From assembly GCA_945877135.1 (NCBI GenBank), contig CAMCQY010000010.1:1-47129 (forward strand): a stretch of 47,129 bases of DNA, in the 5' to 3' direction. Positions 1-7,289 of this stretch are shown in pieces (the first letter of the stretch is position 1; each line of letters starts with the position of its first letter). The translations under genes and the position numbers were made by a program. The notes below the pieces were generated by a model. The model did not search any database. It was not told the DNA's origin and saw only the letters and a program-made list of their open reading frames with translations. The stretch comes from Candidatus Kuenenia stuttgartensis. GTDB taxonomy: Bacteria; Planctomycetota; Planctomycetia; Pirellulales; UBA1268.

Positions 1-1244
1 ATCCACTTGAAGCCGACCTGCAGCGTGTCGACGGTCGTTGCCCGGTAGGCATCCGCGATGCGTCGCACAATACCGGTGGTCACGAGCGTGGTGATCACGT
101 GGTCGGTGACCGAGAGCGTGCCGAGCCGCTTACGACTGGAGAGCACCCAGTCGACCAAGAGTGCTGCAATCTGGTTGCCTGTGAAGGTCTGCCAGCCGCT
201 GCCGGCCGCGATGGTGAGCGGTGCCGCTGCGCCAAGCCGGTCGCAGTCGGGGTCGCTCGCCATCACGAGGTCGTCGCCGCGGTCCTTCGCCTCGGCGATC
301 GCCCCCTCGAGCACTGCCGGGTTTTCGGGGTTGGCGACATGACCGGGCACGTTCGGGAAATCACCGTCGGGCATCTCCTGCGGGCCGTAGAGCCGCAGCT
401 TCTTGAAGCCGGCCCCGTTGAGCACCGGCACGACGGCGCTCGCACCGACCCCGTGCAGCGGGGTGTAAAGGATGGAGACGTCCCGGGGGCCCGTAGTGGA
501 CTGCCTGAGCACCGCAGCGACGAAGGCCGGATCGATCTCCTGCTCCACGAACTGCACGCGGCCGCTGGCGATACCCGCCTCGAAGCTCTCACGGTGCACG
601 GCGTCGCACCGCATCACGCGGTCGATGATCCCCTTGTCGTGTGGTGGGAGCACCTGCACGCCGCCGGCCCAGTAGACCTTCACGGCGTTGTCGCTGGGCG
701 GATTGTGGCTGGCCGTCACCATGATGCCGCAGGTGCTCTGCGTGTGGCGAACGGCGTATGACAGTTCCGGCGTGCTGCGGAAGCCGCGAAGAAAGAAAAT
801 CCTGAAGCCAGCCGCAAGCAACACCTCGGCGCAGAGCTTGGCGAAGTGCTCGGAGCGATGGCGGGTGTCGTAGGCGATGGCGCAGGAGGGCTCCTGGCCG
901 GCAGGCATCACGCTCCGCACATAGTCGGCCAGTCCCTGCGCGCTCTCGCCGATCGTGCGGTCGTTGATGGCGTTGGAGCCGACCGGATACATCCGGCCGC
1001 GGCGGCCGCCGGTGCCGAACGGGATCACCGTCCAGTAGACGTCGTCGAGTTCCTTCCAGACGGCGGGCTCCCCCGCAGCCCGGTCGATCCGCGTCGCCAG
1101 TTCACCGGCAAACTCCGCATAGCGGGGCTGCGTGAGCCAGTCTCGCATCGTACGGGCGGAGTGGTCGGTGATCGTGCCGGCCGCGTGGGCGGCATCGATG
1201 GCGGCGAGACGGGCTGCGAGCGGGGTGTCTGGGGCAGTGGACAT
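1..1244 (-). CDS. Phospho-sugar mutase (phosphoglucomutase/phosphomannomutase family), C-terminus cut by window edge
   Basis: Interconverts hexose 1- and 6-phosphates in the cytosol through a phosphoserine enzyme. Reading the minus strand from ATG at 1244 gives 414 codons with no stop before base 1, so the C-terminal phosphate-binding domain lies outside the window. Visible family landmarks are a GTGGRRG loop near residue 70, the active-site motif TASHNPP with phosphoserine at about Ser179, the Mg-binding loop DPDCDR in the middle, and a VGFKW motif at the truncated end. The glycine/arginine loop and TASHNPP resemble the long PgcA-type phosphoglucomutases, so phosphoglucomutase is the most likely activity, although phosphomannomutase cannot be excluded. 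A GlmM-like paralogue lies at 2917-4341 and glgC at 5983-7266, which fits glucose-1-phosphate and glycogen metabolism. The gene is transcribed divergently from the FYVE gene at 1444. Confidence 0.88.
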   Translation of the reverse strand, partial: MSTAPDTPLAARLAAIDAAHAAGTITDHSARTMRDWLTQPRYAEFAGELATRIDRAAGEPAVWKELDDVYWTVIPFGTGGRRGRMYPVGSNAINDRTIGESAQGLADYVRSVMPAGQEPSCAIAYDTRHRSEHFAKLCAEVLLAAGFRIFFLRGFRSTPELSYAVRHTQSTCGIMVTASHNPPSDNAVKVYWAGGVQVLPPHDKGIIDRVMRCDAVHRESFEAGIASGRVQFVEQEIDPAFVAAVLRQSTTGPRDVSILYTPLHGVGASAVVPVLNGAGFKKLRLYGPQEMPDGDFPNVPGHVANPENPAVLEGAIAEAKDRGDDLVMASDPDCDRLGAAAPLTIAAGSGWQTFTGNQIAALLVDWVLSSRKRLGTLSVTDHVITTLVTTGIVRRIADAYRATTVDTLQVGFKW

Positions 1245-1443
1245 GGTAGGAACACTCCGGCCTTCGGTGGGGAAGTTCGAGGCGACGTCGGAGCTGCGGG
1301 CCGGAGGCGGCAAGAACACCGCGACCCACCGCACCCTCCCTTCGACGTCTCCTGCATGTGTCTGGTTGTGGGCCCTAGGAGCGCCCGGATAGGAAGACTA
1401 GTCTACGGTCCGGAATCCAGCCACTCTGTGGGAGACATCTTCG
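1245..1443. other. Divergent intergenic region between mutase and FYVE-hydrolase gene
   Basis: About 200 bases separate two divergent starts and should hold both promoters. No convincing paired -35/-10 boxes were found. GGAG at 1431-1434 lies nine bases before the ATG at 1444 and supports that start. Confidence 0.4.
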
Positions 1444-2826
1444 ATGCCTGTGTTCTCATTGTTTTTCTGTGGCACCTCGTCGAACTCGGGGGATACGACG
1501 AGCAACCCGGAGACAGCACCGAACGGTGAACTGGTGAGCCGGCTCTACGAGCGATGCGATGGTGTCGCACGAGAGACCAAGGCCATCATCGATGGCCCGG
1601 GGAGCGGCAATCACCAAGAGGGTGAAAAGATCCGCGGGACGACGAACTACAGCACCCTCAGAGGCGTTGCGACAGGCGCCGGGTGGGATGAAAATGTCAT
1701 GTTCGCGATCGACATCATCCTGGGGAGAATTGGCCGTGAAGCCATAGAGCCAGCCGCTGGGCGGAGTTGGATGAAAGATGCCGATGCCAGCAGGTGCTCG
1801 AATGCCGCCTGCAACAAGGGGTTCGGGTTGATGACGCGTCGGCACCACTGCAGGCTCTGCGGGAAGGTGTTCTGTGACGCATGTACGTCTCAGACTATTA
1901 CCATCAAAAAACCGCTTGCCGAGGGGGGGTACCTGGCCGGCACCCAGTCCAAGCAAAAGGTCTGTGCGGCTTGTTTCTTGGACAACGAAATGAGGTCCAT
2001 AGAACTGGATCGGGCCGCAGCGGACAAAGTCGACAGTATCAATTGCATCGGATGGAGCCGTGGGGCTGTGACCTGCGGCATGTTTGCAAACGCCTGCCGG
2101 GCTGAGGCACGCCTCGCTCAAAAAGATATCCGCATCGTCGCCGTCGACCCCGTGCCGGGCGGGTCTGAGCGAGGTGCCGACAAGGTGGAGTTGAAGAGCA
2201 ACGTCAAGAAGTATGTTGCGTTTTATGCCCGCGATGAGCGGACAAAAATGTTTTCGCCCACGCTTCCCGCGGTGCAGTGTGACCTCACGGTCTACTTTCT
2301 GCCCGGAAACCACTCGTCACTCGTTGGGTATACGGGACGAAATCAAACGCTCTACAAATCAGCGCTTGTCGTGCGTCATATTTCAGAACAGTGGCTGGTG
2401 AAGTGGGGCACGCGTTTTACAAAACGCCTGTACCTGACCGATGATGAGATGCTCCGGTATTACGATTGTATTGTTGGGGGCCGAGATCATTACACAAGGC
2501 TTCAGACGGCGTCGATCCTGAAGCTTCCCGGCACGCTGCAGTCAGGGGGGCGAACGATGTACACGCCAAATCCTGGGCAGGCGTATATCGGATTGGATGT
2601 CTACGACCCCGATCCGGAGGACGAGTTTTTCGTGAATTGGCATCACGCGGATTTGTTGCGGGCGCATTTCCCGAGAGTCTGTGGAATCTTGTCGCGTGGC
2701 ATTTCACGGCAGCATTTCGAGGCGGCGAAGGAAGAAGTACGGCAGGAATTGCATCGAATGATCTACCAAAAACAATGCCCATGGATCGGTCGCAAGGTGG
2801 GACGCATGCTTGGCGTGAATGTCTGA
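1444..2826 (+). CDS. FYVE zinc finger inserted in a DUF2235/Tle-like alpha/beta-hydrolase
   Basis: This 460-residue protein is predicted to be a serine hydrolase, perhaps a lipase, carrying a phosphoinositide-binding finger. Residues 6-15 (LFFCGTSSNS) resemble a first hydrolase strand, and DGPGSG lies at 50-55. Residues 109-180 match a FYVE domain: WMKD at 109-112, RRHHCRLCG at 132-140, and cysteines 118, 123, 136, 139, 144, 147, 174 and 177, ending in KVC (172-174). The spacing after C123 is x12, x2, x4, x2, as in eukaryotic FYVE domains; only the first pair is wider (x4 rather than x2). A nucleophile elbow GWSRGA follows at 203-208 with Ser205; VDPVPG (Asp235) and PGNH (His290) could complete the triad. 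No signal peptide or membrane segment is seen. GGAG lies nine bases before the ATG. The gene stands alone, and its codons look more AT-rich by eye than those of its neighbours. FYVE identity is strong; the hydrolase family is a motif-based inference and the substrate is unknown. Confidence 0.85.
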   Translation: MPVFSLFFCGTSSNSGDTTSNPETAPNGELVSRLYERCDGVARETKAIIDGPGSGNHQEGEKIRGTTNYSTLRGVATGAGWDENVMFAIDIILGRIGREAIEPAAGRSWMKDADASRCSNAACNKGFGLMTRRHHCRLCGKVFCDACTSQTITIKKPLAEGGYLAGTQSKQKVCAACFLDNEMRSIELDRAAADKVDSINCIGWSRGAVTCGMFANACRAEARLAQKDIRIVAVDPVPGGSERGADKVELKSNVKKYVAFYARDERTKMFSPTLPAVQCDLTVYFLPGNHSSLVGYTGRNQTLYKSALVVRHISEQWLVKWGTRFTKRLYLTDDEMLRYYDCIVGGRDHYTRLQTASILKLPGTLQSGGRTMYTPNPGQAYIGLDVYDPDPEDEFFVNWHHADLLRAHFPRVCGILSRGISRQHFEAAKEEVRQELHRMIYQKQCPWIGRKVGRMLGVNV

Positions 2827-2916
2827 CGAAGGACGCGACCTGGCTGCGGGAAAGCCTCGCGTGCCTTTCTCCCCGCCCGCGGTGAGCACACTTCGAACAC
2901 AGGACCAGCAGAACCC

Positions 2917-4341
2917 ATGGGCGAATCGAGCAATGAACCGACGCGAGACATCCTGATCGTCAGCGTCTCGGGGCTCCGCGGGATTGTCGGCGGCAGCCTC
3001 ACGCCGGAGGTGGCCGTTCGCTATGTCGCCGCCTTCGCTGCCACGCTGCCGGCCGGGCCGATTGTCATTGGCCGAGACGGCCGCACCTCCGGGTCTTTTT
3101 TGGCAGCCGCCATAACGGAACACCTCACGCGAGCGGGCCGCGACGTGGTCGACTGTGGGATCGCAGCCACGCCGACCGTGGGGATCGTCGTGCGACAGGA
3201 ACGGGCCGCTGGCGGCATCCAGATCTCCGCCAGCCATAACCCCGCTCCCTACAACGGAATCAAGCTTTTTTCCTCGGAAGGCCGCGTGCTCCCGGCAGCC
3301 GCCGGCGCCGTGGTGCTCGAGGGATTTCGGACGCCATCCTCCCCGGTCGACGGGGCTGGAAGTCAGTCCGCGCCGGCGGGCACCGTTCGCCGGGTCGATG
3401 GCGGGCCGGCCCACATCGCACTCGTCGCGAAGACGGTGGACGTCGAGGCGATCCGCCGCTGCCGGCCGCGGGTCTGGCTCGACTCGGGCCACGGTGCGGG
3501 CAGCCGGGTGGCCCGGCCGCTGCTTGCGCATCTTGGCTGCGAGGTCGTGATCGAGGGGGGCGAACCCGACGGCCTCTTCGAGCACACGCCCGAGCCAACA
3601 GCCGACAACCTCGCCGACATGCTCCCCCGGATACGCCTCGCGCAGGCTGACATCGGCTTCTTCCAGGACCCCGACGCCGATCGGCTGGCGATCGCCACAG
3701 CCGAGGGGCGATACATCGGCGAGGAGGCGACGCTCGCGCTGGCCGTCGAGGCGGTGCTTGCGAAGGCCCCACTGGCGAAAGGCTCGGGGCCGATCGTGGT
3801 CAACTGCTCGACGAGCGGTATGGCGGCGGTGATCGCCGCGCGGCACGGCGTACCCTGTCAGGTGTCGGCCGTCGGTGAGGCGAATGTCGTCGATGCAATG
3901 CTCGCCTGCGGTGCCATGCTCGGCGGCGAAGGGAACGGCGGCGTGATCGACCCGCGGGTGGTGCTCGTCCGCGACAGCTTCGTGGCGATGGCCCTTGTGC
4001 TCGAGCGGATGTGCACGGCGGGGGGAAACGATCATGGTCTCGTGAGCATCGACAGCCTGGCACGCGGCCTCCCGCAACTGGTCATGAAGAAGACGAAGGT
4101 CGATCTCTCACCGGAACTGCAGGGGCCTGCGCTGGCCACAGCGCTTGAACGCATCGAACGGGCATTTCCGACAGCGCGGGCGAGCCGGCTCGACGGCCTG
4201 CGGCTCGACTGGGAGGGTGGCTGGCTGCTTGTGAGGGCCAGCAACACCGAACCGATTGTGCGGATCGTGGCAGAGGCGGCCGACTCGGTCGCGGTGGACG
4301 AAGCGATTCAGAGGGCGACGTCCGCGCTGCTGGGCGGGTAA
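2917..4341 (+). CDS. glmM: Phosphoglucosamine mutase-like phosphohexomutase (GlmM/archaeal GlmM type)
   Basis: Probably converts glucosamine 6-phosphate to glucosamine 1-phosphate for UDP-GlcNAc synthesis. The 474-residue protein is full length for the alpha-D-phosphohexomutase family. Landmarks in order are SVSGLRGIVG near the N-terminus, the catalytic motif SASHNP with phosphoserine at Ser106, the Mg-binding loop DPDADR at 251-256, the sugar-recognition motif GEGNGG around residue 332, and the phosphate-binding motif RASNTEPIVRI near the C-terminus. The GLRGIVG start and GEGNGG favour phosphoglucosamine mutase over phosphoglucomutase, but PMM/PGM activity cannot be excluded from sequence alone. 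It lies 90 bases after the FYVE gene on the same strand and converges with the LysM gene across a palindromic repeat. No strong ribosome-binding site precedes the ATG. Confidence 0.85.
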   Translation: MGESSNEPTRDILIVSVSGLRGIVGGSLTPEVAVRYVAAFAATLPAGPIVIGRDGRTSGSFLAAAITEHLTRAGRDVVDCGIAATPTVGIVVRQERAAGGIQISASHNPAPYNGIKLFSSEGRVLPAAAGAVVLEGFRTPSSPVDGAGSQSAPAGTVRRVDGGPAHIALVAKTVDVEAIRRCRPRVWLDSGHGAGSRVARPLLAHLGCEVVIEGGEPDGLFEHTPEPTADNLADMLPRIRLAQADIGFFQDPDADRLAIATAEGRYIGEEATLALAVEAVLAKAPLAKGSGPIVVNCSTSGMAAVIAARHGVPCQVSAVGEANVVDAMLACGAMLGGEGNGGVIDPRVVLVRDSFVAMALVLERMCTAGGNDHGLVSIDSLARGLPQLVMKKTKVDLSPELQGPALATALERIERAFPTARASRLDGLRLDWEGGWLLVRASNTEPIVRIVAEAADSVAVDEAIQRATSALLGG

Positions 4342-4350
4342 GCCACCCGC

Positions 4351-4446
4351 CTTCCCTTGCCTGTGCTGCGGGCTTGGATGATCGCGGCCACTCCCATGCA
4401 AGCCCGAAGCGCCAGCGAGAGGAATCCGCGCTGCGGGCTTGGATGG
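4351..4446. repeat. Three-unit palindromic intergenic repeat (GCTTGCGCTTCGGGCTTGG family)
   Basis: Three units alternate in orientation: forward at 4351-4380, inverted at 4391-4424, and a partial forward unit at 4430-4446. The shared core is a variant of GCTTGCGCTTCGGGCTTGG. The same unit forms a long hairpin at 17583-17662 and occurs singly at 45234-45266. Here it fills the gap between the convergent ends of the GlmM-like gene and the LysM gene, where the hairpins could end transcription from both sides. This is a REP-like dispersed element rather than a coding sequence. Confidence 0.75.
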
Positions 4447-4449
4447 CGG

Positions 4450-5691
4450 TTACTGCCGCACGAGCACTCGCGAGCCCTGGCCGAGGATGTCGGCGAGCTC
4501 GGCTATGTCGCGGTCGGCGACGATCAGACTCGTGGCCGGAATGGAGTCTTCGGAGATCGTGGCCGGATCGGCGACGCTTTCGATGGCCAGACCATCCGCC
4601 AGCCCGATCGACTTCGAGCCGGGCTGCGCCCACGCCACCTGCGTGGCTGGGCCGGTTTGTTCCGCCGGCGCATCGCCTGGTTCAATCGCGACGACAGGCA
4701 CCGCCGAGCCGACACGCTCGCGGATCTGCCTGCCCACCACCACGGGGAAACTGCCGGCATAGTTGCCGCCCACCTGCAGGCTGAGCCGCCGGCGCGACAC
4801 GCTCACCACGGCGTCGAAGGGACCGCGGACGAGCTTGAGCGTTTCTCCCGGCACGAGTCGGGCCGGATCGGACACGCCATTGATCTTGGCGAGCAGTTGC
4901 CATGGCACCGCCAGCGGGGCGGCAATCGAGAGCAGCGTCTCACCCTGCTGAACGACGTATGGCGGCAGCAGCAGGTCTTGCTGCGAGTAGATCACCGTGC
5001 CGGCCAACTGTCCGAGGAGGTCCTCCAGTCGCTGACTCTCCTCGAGGCCAAGCGACGGATCGTCATGCCAATTTGACAGCACTGCCAGCGCCTCGGCATA
5101 GCGGCCGGCAGCCAGCTTGTCGTGGGCATCGGCCCACGCCGATGCGAAGGCTGTCGACGGCGGTGCATCCCCGCCGAAGCTGGAAGCCGGTGGTGCCTGC
5201 GGCGGGGATGGCGGGGCAAATGTCGATGCTGGCGGAGCGACGGAGCCAACAGCCCGCGCTGAGTTGAGTTCGGACATGCCGGCCGGGTCGGCCAGCGGCG
5301 GCGGCGCGGAAACGGCGCTGAGATAGGTTGGCGCGGCATCGGCTGCGGTTGGCGTTGCTGCCGCCGGCGCGGCTGGTGGCATGCCTGTGGGGCTGGGGAA
5401 TGACGTGTTGGGGAAGGGCGTGGGGCCTGCCTGCAGTTGAGGCGTGGCTGGGGCTGCCGCTGCCGATACGGCCGGAACATCGACCTGCGGCGCAAACGCG
5501 GGAGCCGACGCCAGATCGGCCCTCACGGGCTCCGCGGGCGTGCCCTGTGTGCCACCGGGGCCCTTGTTGACGACCGACCAAGCGCCGTACAGGATCGTGC
5601 CCAACAGCACGAGCACCACCAACGGCTTGAGCGAATCGCTCGAGTCTGTGTCGCGATCACGGCGGGAGTGGCCCTTTGACCGGCTGGCCAT
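4450..5691 (-). CDS. Membrane-anchored LysM protein with degenerate L,D-transpeptidase-like domain
   Basis: Probably a cell-wall-associated structural or binding protein. Start chosen at ATG 5691; the open frame continues upstream to 6285, but that part lies antisense to glgC. The 413 residues comprise a basic N-tail, one membrane helix at about 21-40, a long Pro/Ala-rich linker to about 180, a helical segment around 185-243, a LysM domain at about 245-290 (YVVQQGETL, LVPGETLKL), and a C-terminal region that aligns by pattern with YkuD transpeptidases (FDAVVSVSRRRLSLQVGG, then GSKSIGLADG and GQGSRVLVRQ). YkuD enzymes use a His and a SHGC cysteine. Here the equivalent stretch (about 362-395) reads SIPATS at 383-388, and the whole protein contains no cysteine. 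It is therefore likely catalytically inactive. Family assignment is moderately sure; loss of activity is inferred. Confidence 0.75.
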   Translation of the reverse strand: MASRSKGHSRRDRDTDSSDSLKPLVVLVLLGTILYGAWSVVNKGPGGTQGTPAEPVRADLASAPAFAPQVDVPAVSAAAAPATPQLQAGPTPFPNTSFPSPTGMPPAAPAAATPTAADAAPTYLSAVSAPPPLADPAGMSELNSARAVGSVAPPASTFAPPSPPQAPPASSFGGDAPPSTAFASAWADAHDKLAAGRYAEALAVLSNWHDDPSLGLEESQRLEDLLGQLAGTVIYSQQDLLLPPYVVQQGETLLSIAAPLAVPWQLLAKINGVSDPARLVPGETLKLVRGPFDAVVSVSRRRLSLQVGGNYAGSFPVVVGRQIRERVGSAVPVVAIEPGDAPAEQTGPATQVAWAQPGSKSIGLADGLAIESVADPATISEDSIPATSLIVADRDIAELADILGQGSRVLVRQ

Positions 5692-5982
5692 GGCAGTGGG
5701 TTCCAGGTGGACACCGGGGCCGCTGCCGTATCCGAACGTCAGCAACTGCCGGGAAAGCGGCGGGGAGGGTAAAGACCGGCCCGGATCGGTGCCAGATCGC
5801 TTCGCCGCGAAAAACAGCGATTCCAGGAGGCCTGGAAGTGAGGCCTGGGAAAACGCGGGAGTCCGGGGGGCAGTGCCGGCATCGCCACCAGCGGGGGGTT
5901 CCGCGTATAGTCTGGTCTGACGTGGTTGACCCACGGAAGAGAGACCCCGCACGGTGGCGGCCCTGCGGGAGAGGAGTTTTTC
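5692..5982. promoter_or_regulatory. Divergent promoter region upstream of glgC, with possible -10 TATAGT
   Basis: About 290 bases separate the LysM gene and glgC, which are read in opposite directions. TATAGT at 5906-5911 could be a -10 box for glgC, but no good -35 box was found. A strong GAGAGGAG ribosome-binding site at 5969-5976 sets the glgC start. Confidence 0.35.
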
Positions 5983-7266
5983 ATGCGTTCCCAGCACGTG
6001 GACCCAAAACCGGTCCGCGATGTCGTCGCGGTGGTTCTTGCCGGTGGCAAAGGGGCACGGCTCGAACCGCTGACGCGCGACCGCGCCAAGCCCGCGGTGC
6101 CGTTCGGCGGCAACTACCGCATCGTCGACTTCGCGTTGTCGAACTGTCTCAACAGCGGACTGCGGCGCGTGCTCATGCTCACGCAATACAAGGCCATCAG
6201 CCTCGATCGCCACATCAACGTCGGCTGGCACCGCTTCTTCTGTCGGGAACTCGGTGAGTTTCTCGACGTCCTGCCGCCCCAGCAACGGGTGGACGAGAAC
6301 TGGTACCTCGGCACGGCCGATGCTGTTTACCAGAACATCTACTCACTCGAGATGGCGGCTCCCAGGCTGGTGGTCGTGCTCGCTGGCGACCACATCTACA
6401 AGATGAACTATCAGTCGCTCATCAACGCGCACGAGGAGAGCGGTGCCGACGTGACCATCGGCGCGCTGCCCGTGCCCCGGGCGGCGGCCGGTGAGTTCGG
6501 CACGATGGAGGTCGACGGGGCGGGCCGCGTGAGGGCCTTCCGCGAGAAGGTCGCCGATCCCCCCGCGATCCCGGGGAACGACGGCATGTGCCTCGCCTCG
6601 ATGGGCATCTATTGCTTTTCGGCGCCGTTTCTTCTGGAGCGGCTCAAGGAAGATGCCCACGACCGCGCGAGCCGGCACGACTTCGGTCACGATGTGCTGC
6701 CCGCCGTGATCGACTCCCACGGTGTGCATGCCTTCCCGTTTCGCGACGAGAACAGGAAGCGCGATGCCTACTGGCGGGATGTCGGCACGATCGACGCCTA
6801 CTTTGACGCCAACATGGATCTCATCGACGTCGATCCGCAACTCAACCTCTACGACGAGCAGTGGCCGATCCGTACGCAGTATCCGTCCTATCCGCCGCCG
6901 AAGTTCGTCTTCGCCGGCGAAGGGCCGGACGCCCGCCGCGGCGAGGCCACCGACAGCCTCGTCTGTCCCGGGGCGATCATCTCCGGCGGCCGGGTCACCC
7001 GGTCGATCATCGGCCCAGGCGTGCGGGTGAACAGCTTTGCCTGGGTCGAGGAGAGCATCCTCTTCGAGGGGGTGGACATCGGCCGCCACGCCCGGGTGCG
7101 TCGTGCCATCATCGACAAGGGCGTCCGGGTCCCGTCCGGCATGTCAATTGGCTTTGACCACGCGGAGGATGCCGCCCGGGGGTTGACGGTTTCGCCGCAA
7201 GGCGTGACCGTGGTAGCCAAAGGGCAGATGCTGACAGCCGATCCCCTCGCCTCCACCGCCGACTGA
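5983..7266 (+). CDS. glgC: Glucose-1-phosphate adenylyltransferase
   Basis: Makes ADP-glucose from glucose 1-phosphate and ATP, the committed step of bacterial glycogen synthesis. The 427-residue length is normal for GlgC. Motifs are the nucleotide-binding signature LAGGKGARLEPLT near residue 16, KPAVPFGGNYRIVDFALSN, GTADAVYQN, and YWRDVGTIDAYFDANMDL late in the catalytic domain. A left-handed beta-helix region with hexapeptide-like GPGVRV and ARVRRAIIDKGVRVPSG segments completes the C-terminus. The ATG at 5983 follows a strong GAGAGGAG site by six bases; an upstream in-frame ATG at 5926 has no such site. The S41 protease gene follows after 23 bases and may be co-transcribed. No other glycogen gene is visible, but the phospho-sugar mutase at 1-1244 could supply its substrate. 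Confidence 0.95.
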   Translation: MRSQHVDPKPVRDVVAVVLAGGKGARLEPLTRDRAKPAVPFGGNYRIVDFALSNCLNSGLRRVLMLTQYKAISLDRHINVGWHRFFCRELGEFLDVLPPQQRVDENWYLGTADAVYQNIYSLEMAAPRLVVVLAGDHIYKMNYQSLINAHEESGADVTIGALPVPRAAAGEFGTMEVDGAGRVRAFREKVADPPAIPGNDGMCLASMGIYCFSAPFLLERLKEDAHDRASRHDFGHDVLPAVIDSHGVHAFPFRDENRKRDAYWRDVGTIDAYFDANMDLIDVDPQLNLYDEQWPIRTQYPSYPPPKFVFAGEGPDARRGEATDSLVCPGAIISGGRVTRSIIGPGVRVNSFAWVEESILFEGVDIGRHARVRRAIIDKGVRVPSGMSIGFDHAEDAARGLTVSPQGVTVVAKGQMLTADPLASTAD

Positions 7267-7289
7267 TCCTGCCCGCCTCGACCACCGCC

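Noticed and set aside
1444-2826. A complete type VI secretion effector/immunity locus around the FYVE-hydrolase
   Set aside because: The hydrolase resembles Tle-type effectors, but no VgrG, PAAR, Hcp, adaptor or immunity gene was seen nearby.
2704-4077. Long minus-strand open frame opposite the GlmM-like gene
   Set aside because: The plus strand has a full set of phosphohexomutase motifs; the antisense frame is a high-GC artefact.
4450-6285. Open frame of 611 codons on the minus strand
   Set aside because: Only 4450-5691 is the LysM gene; the part above 5691 is antisense to glgC and has no domain features.
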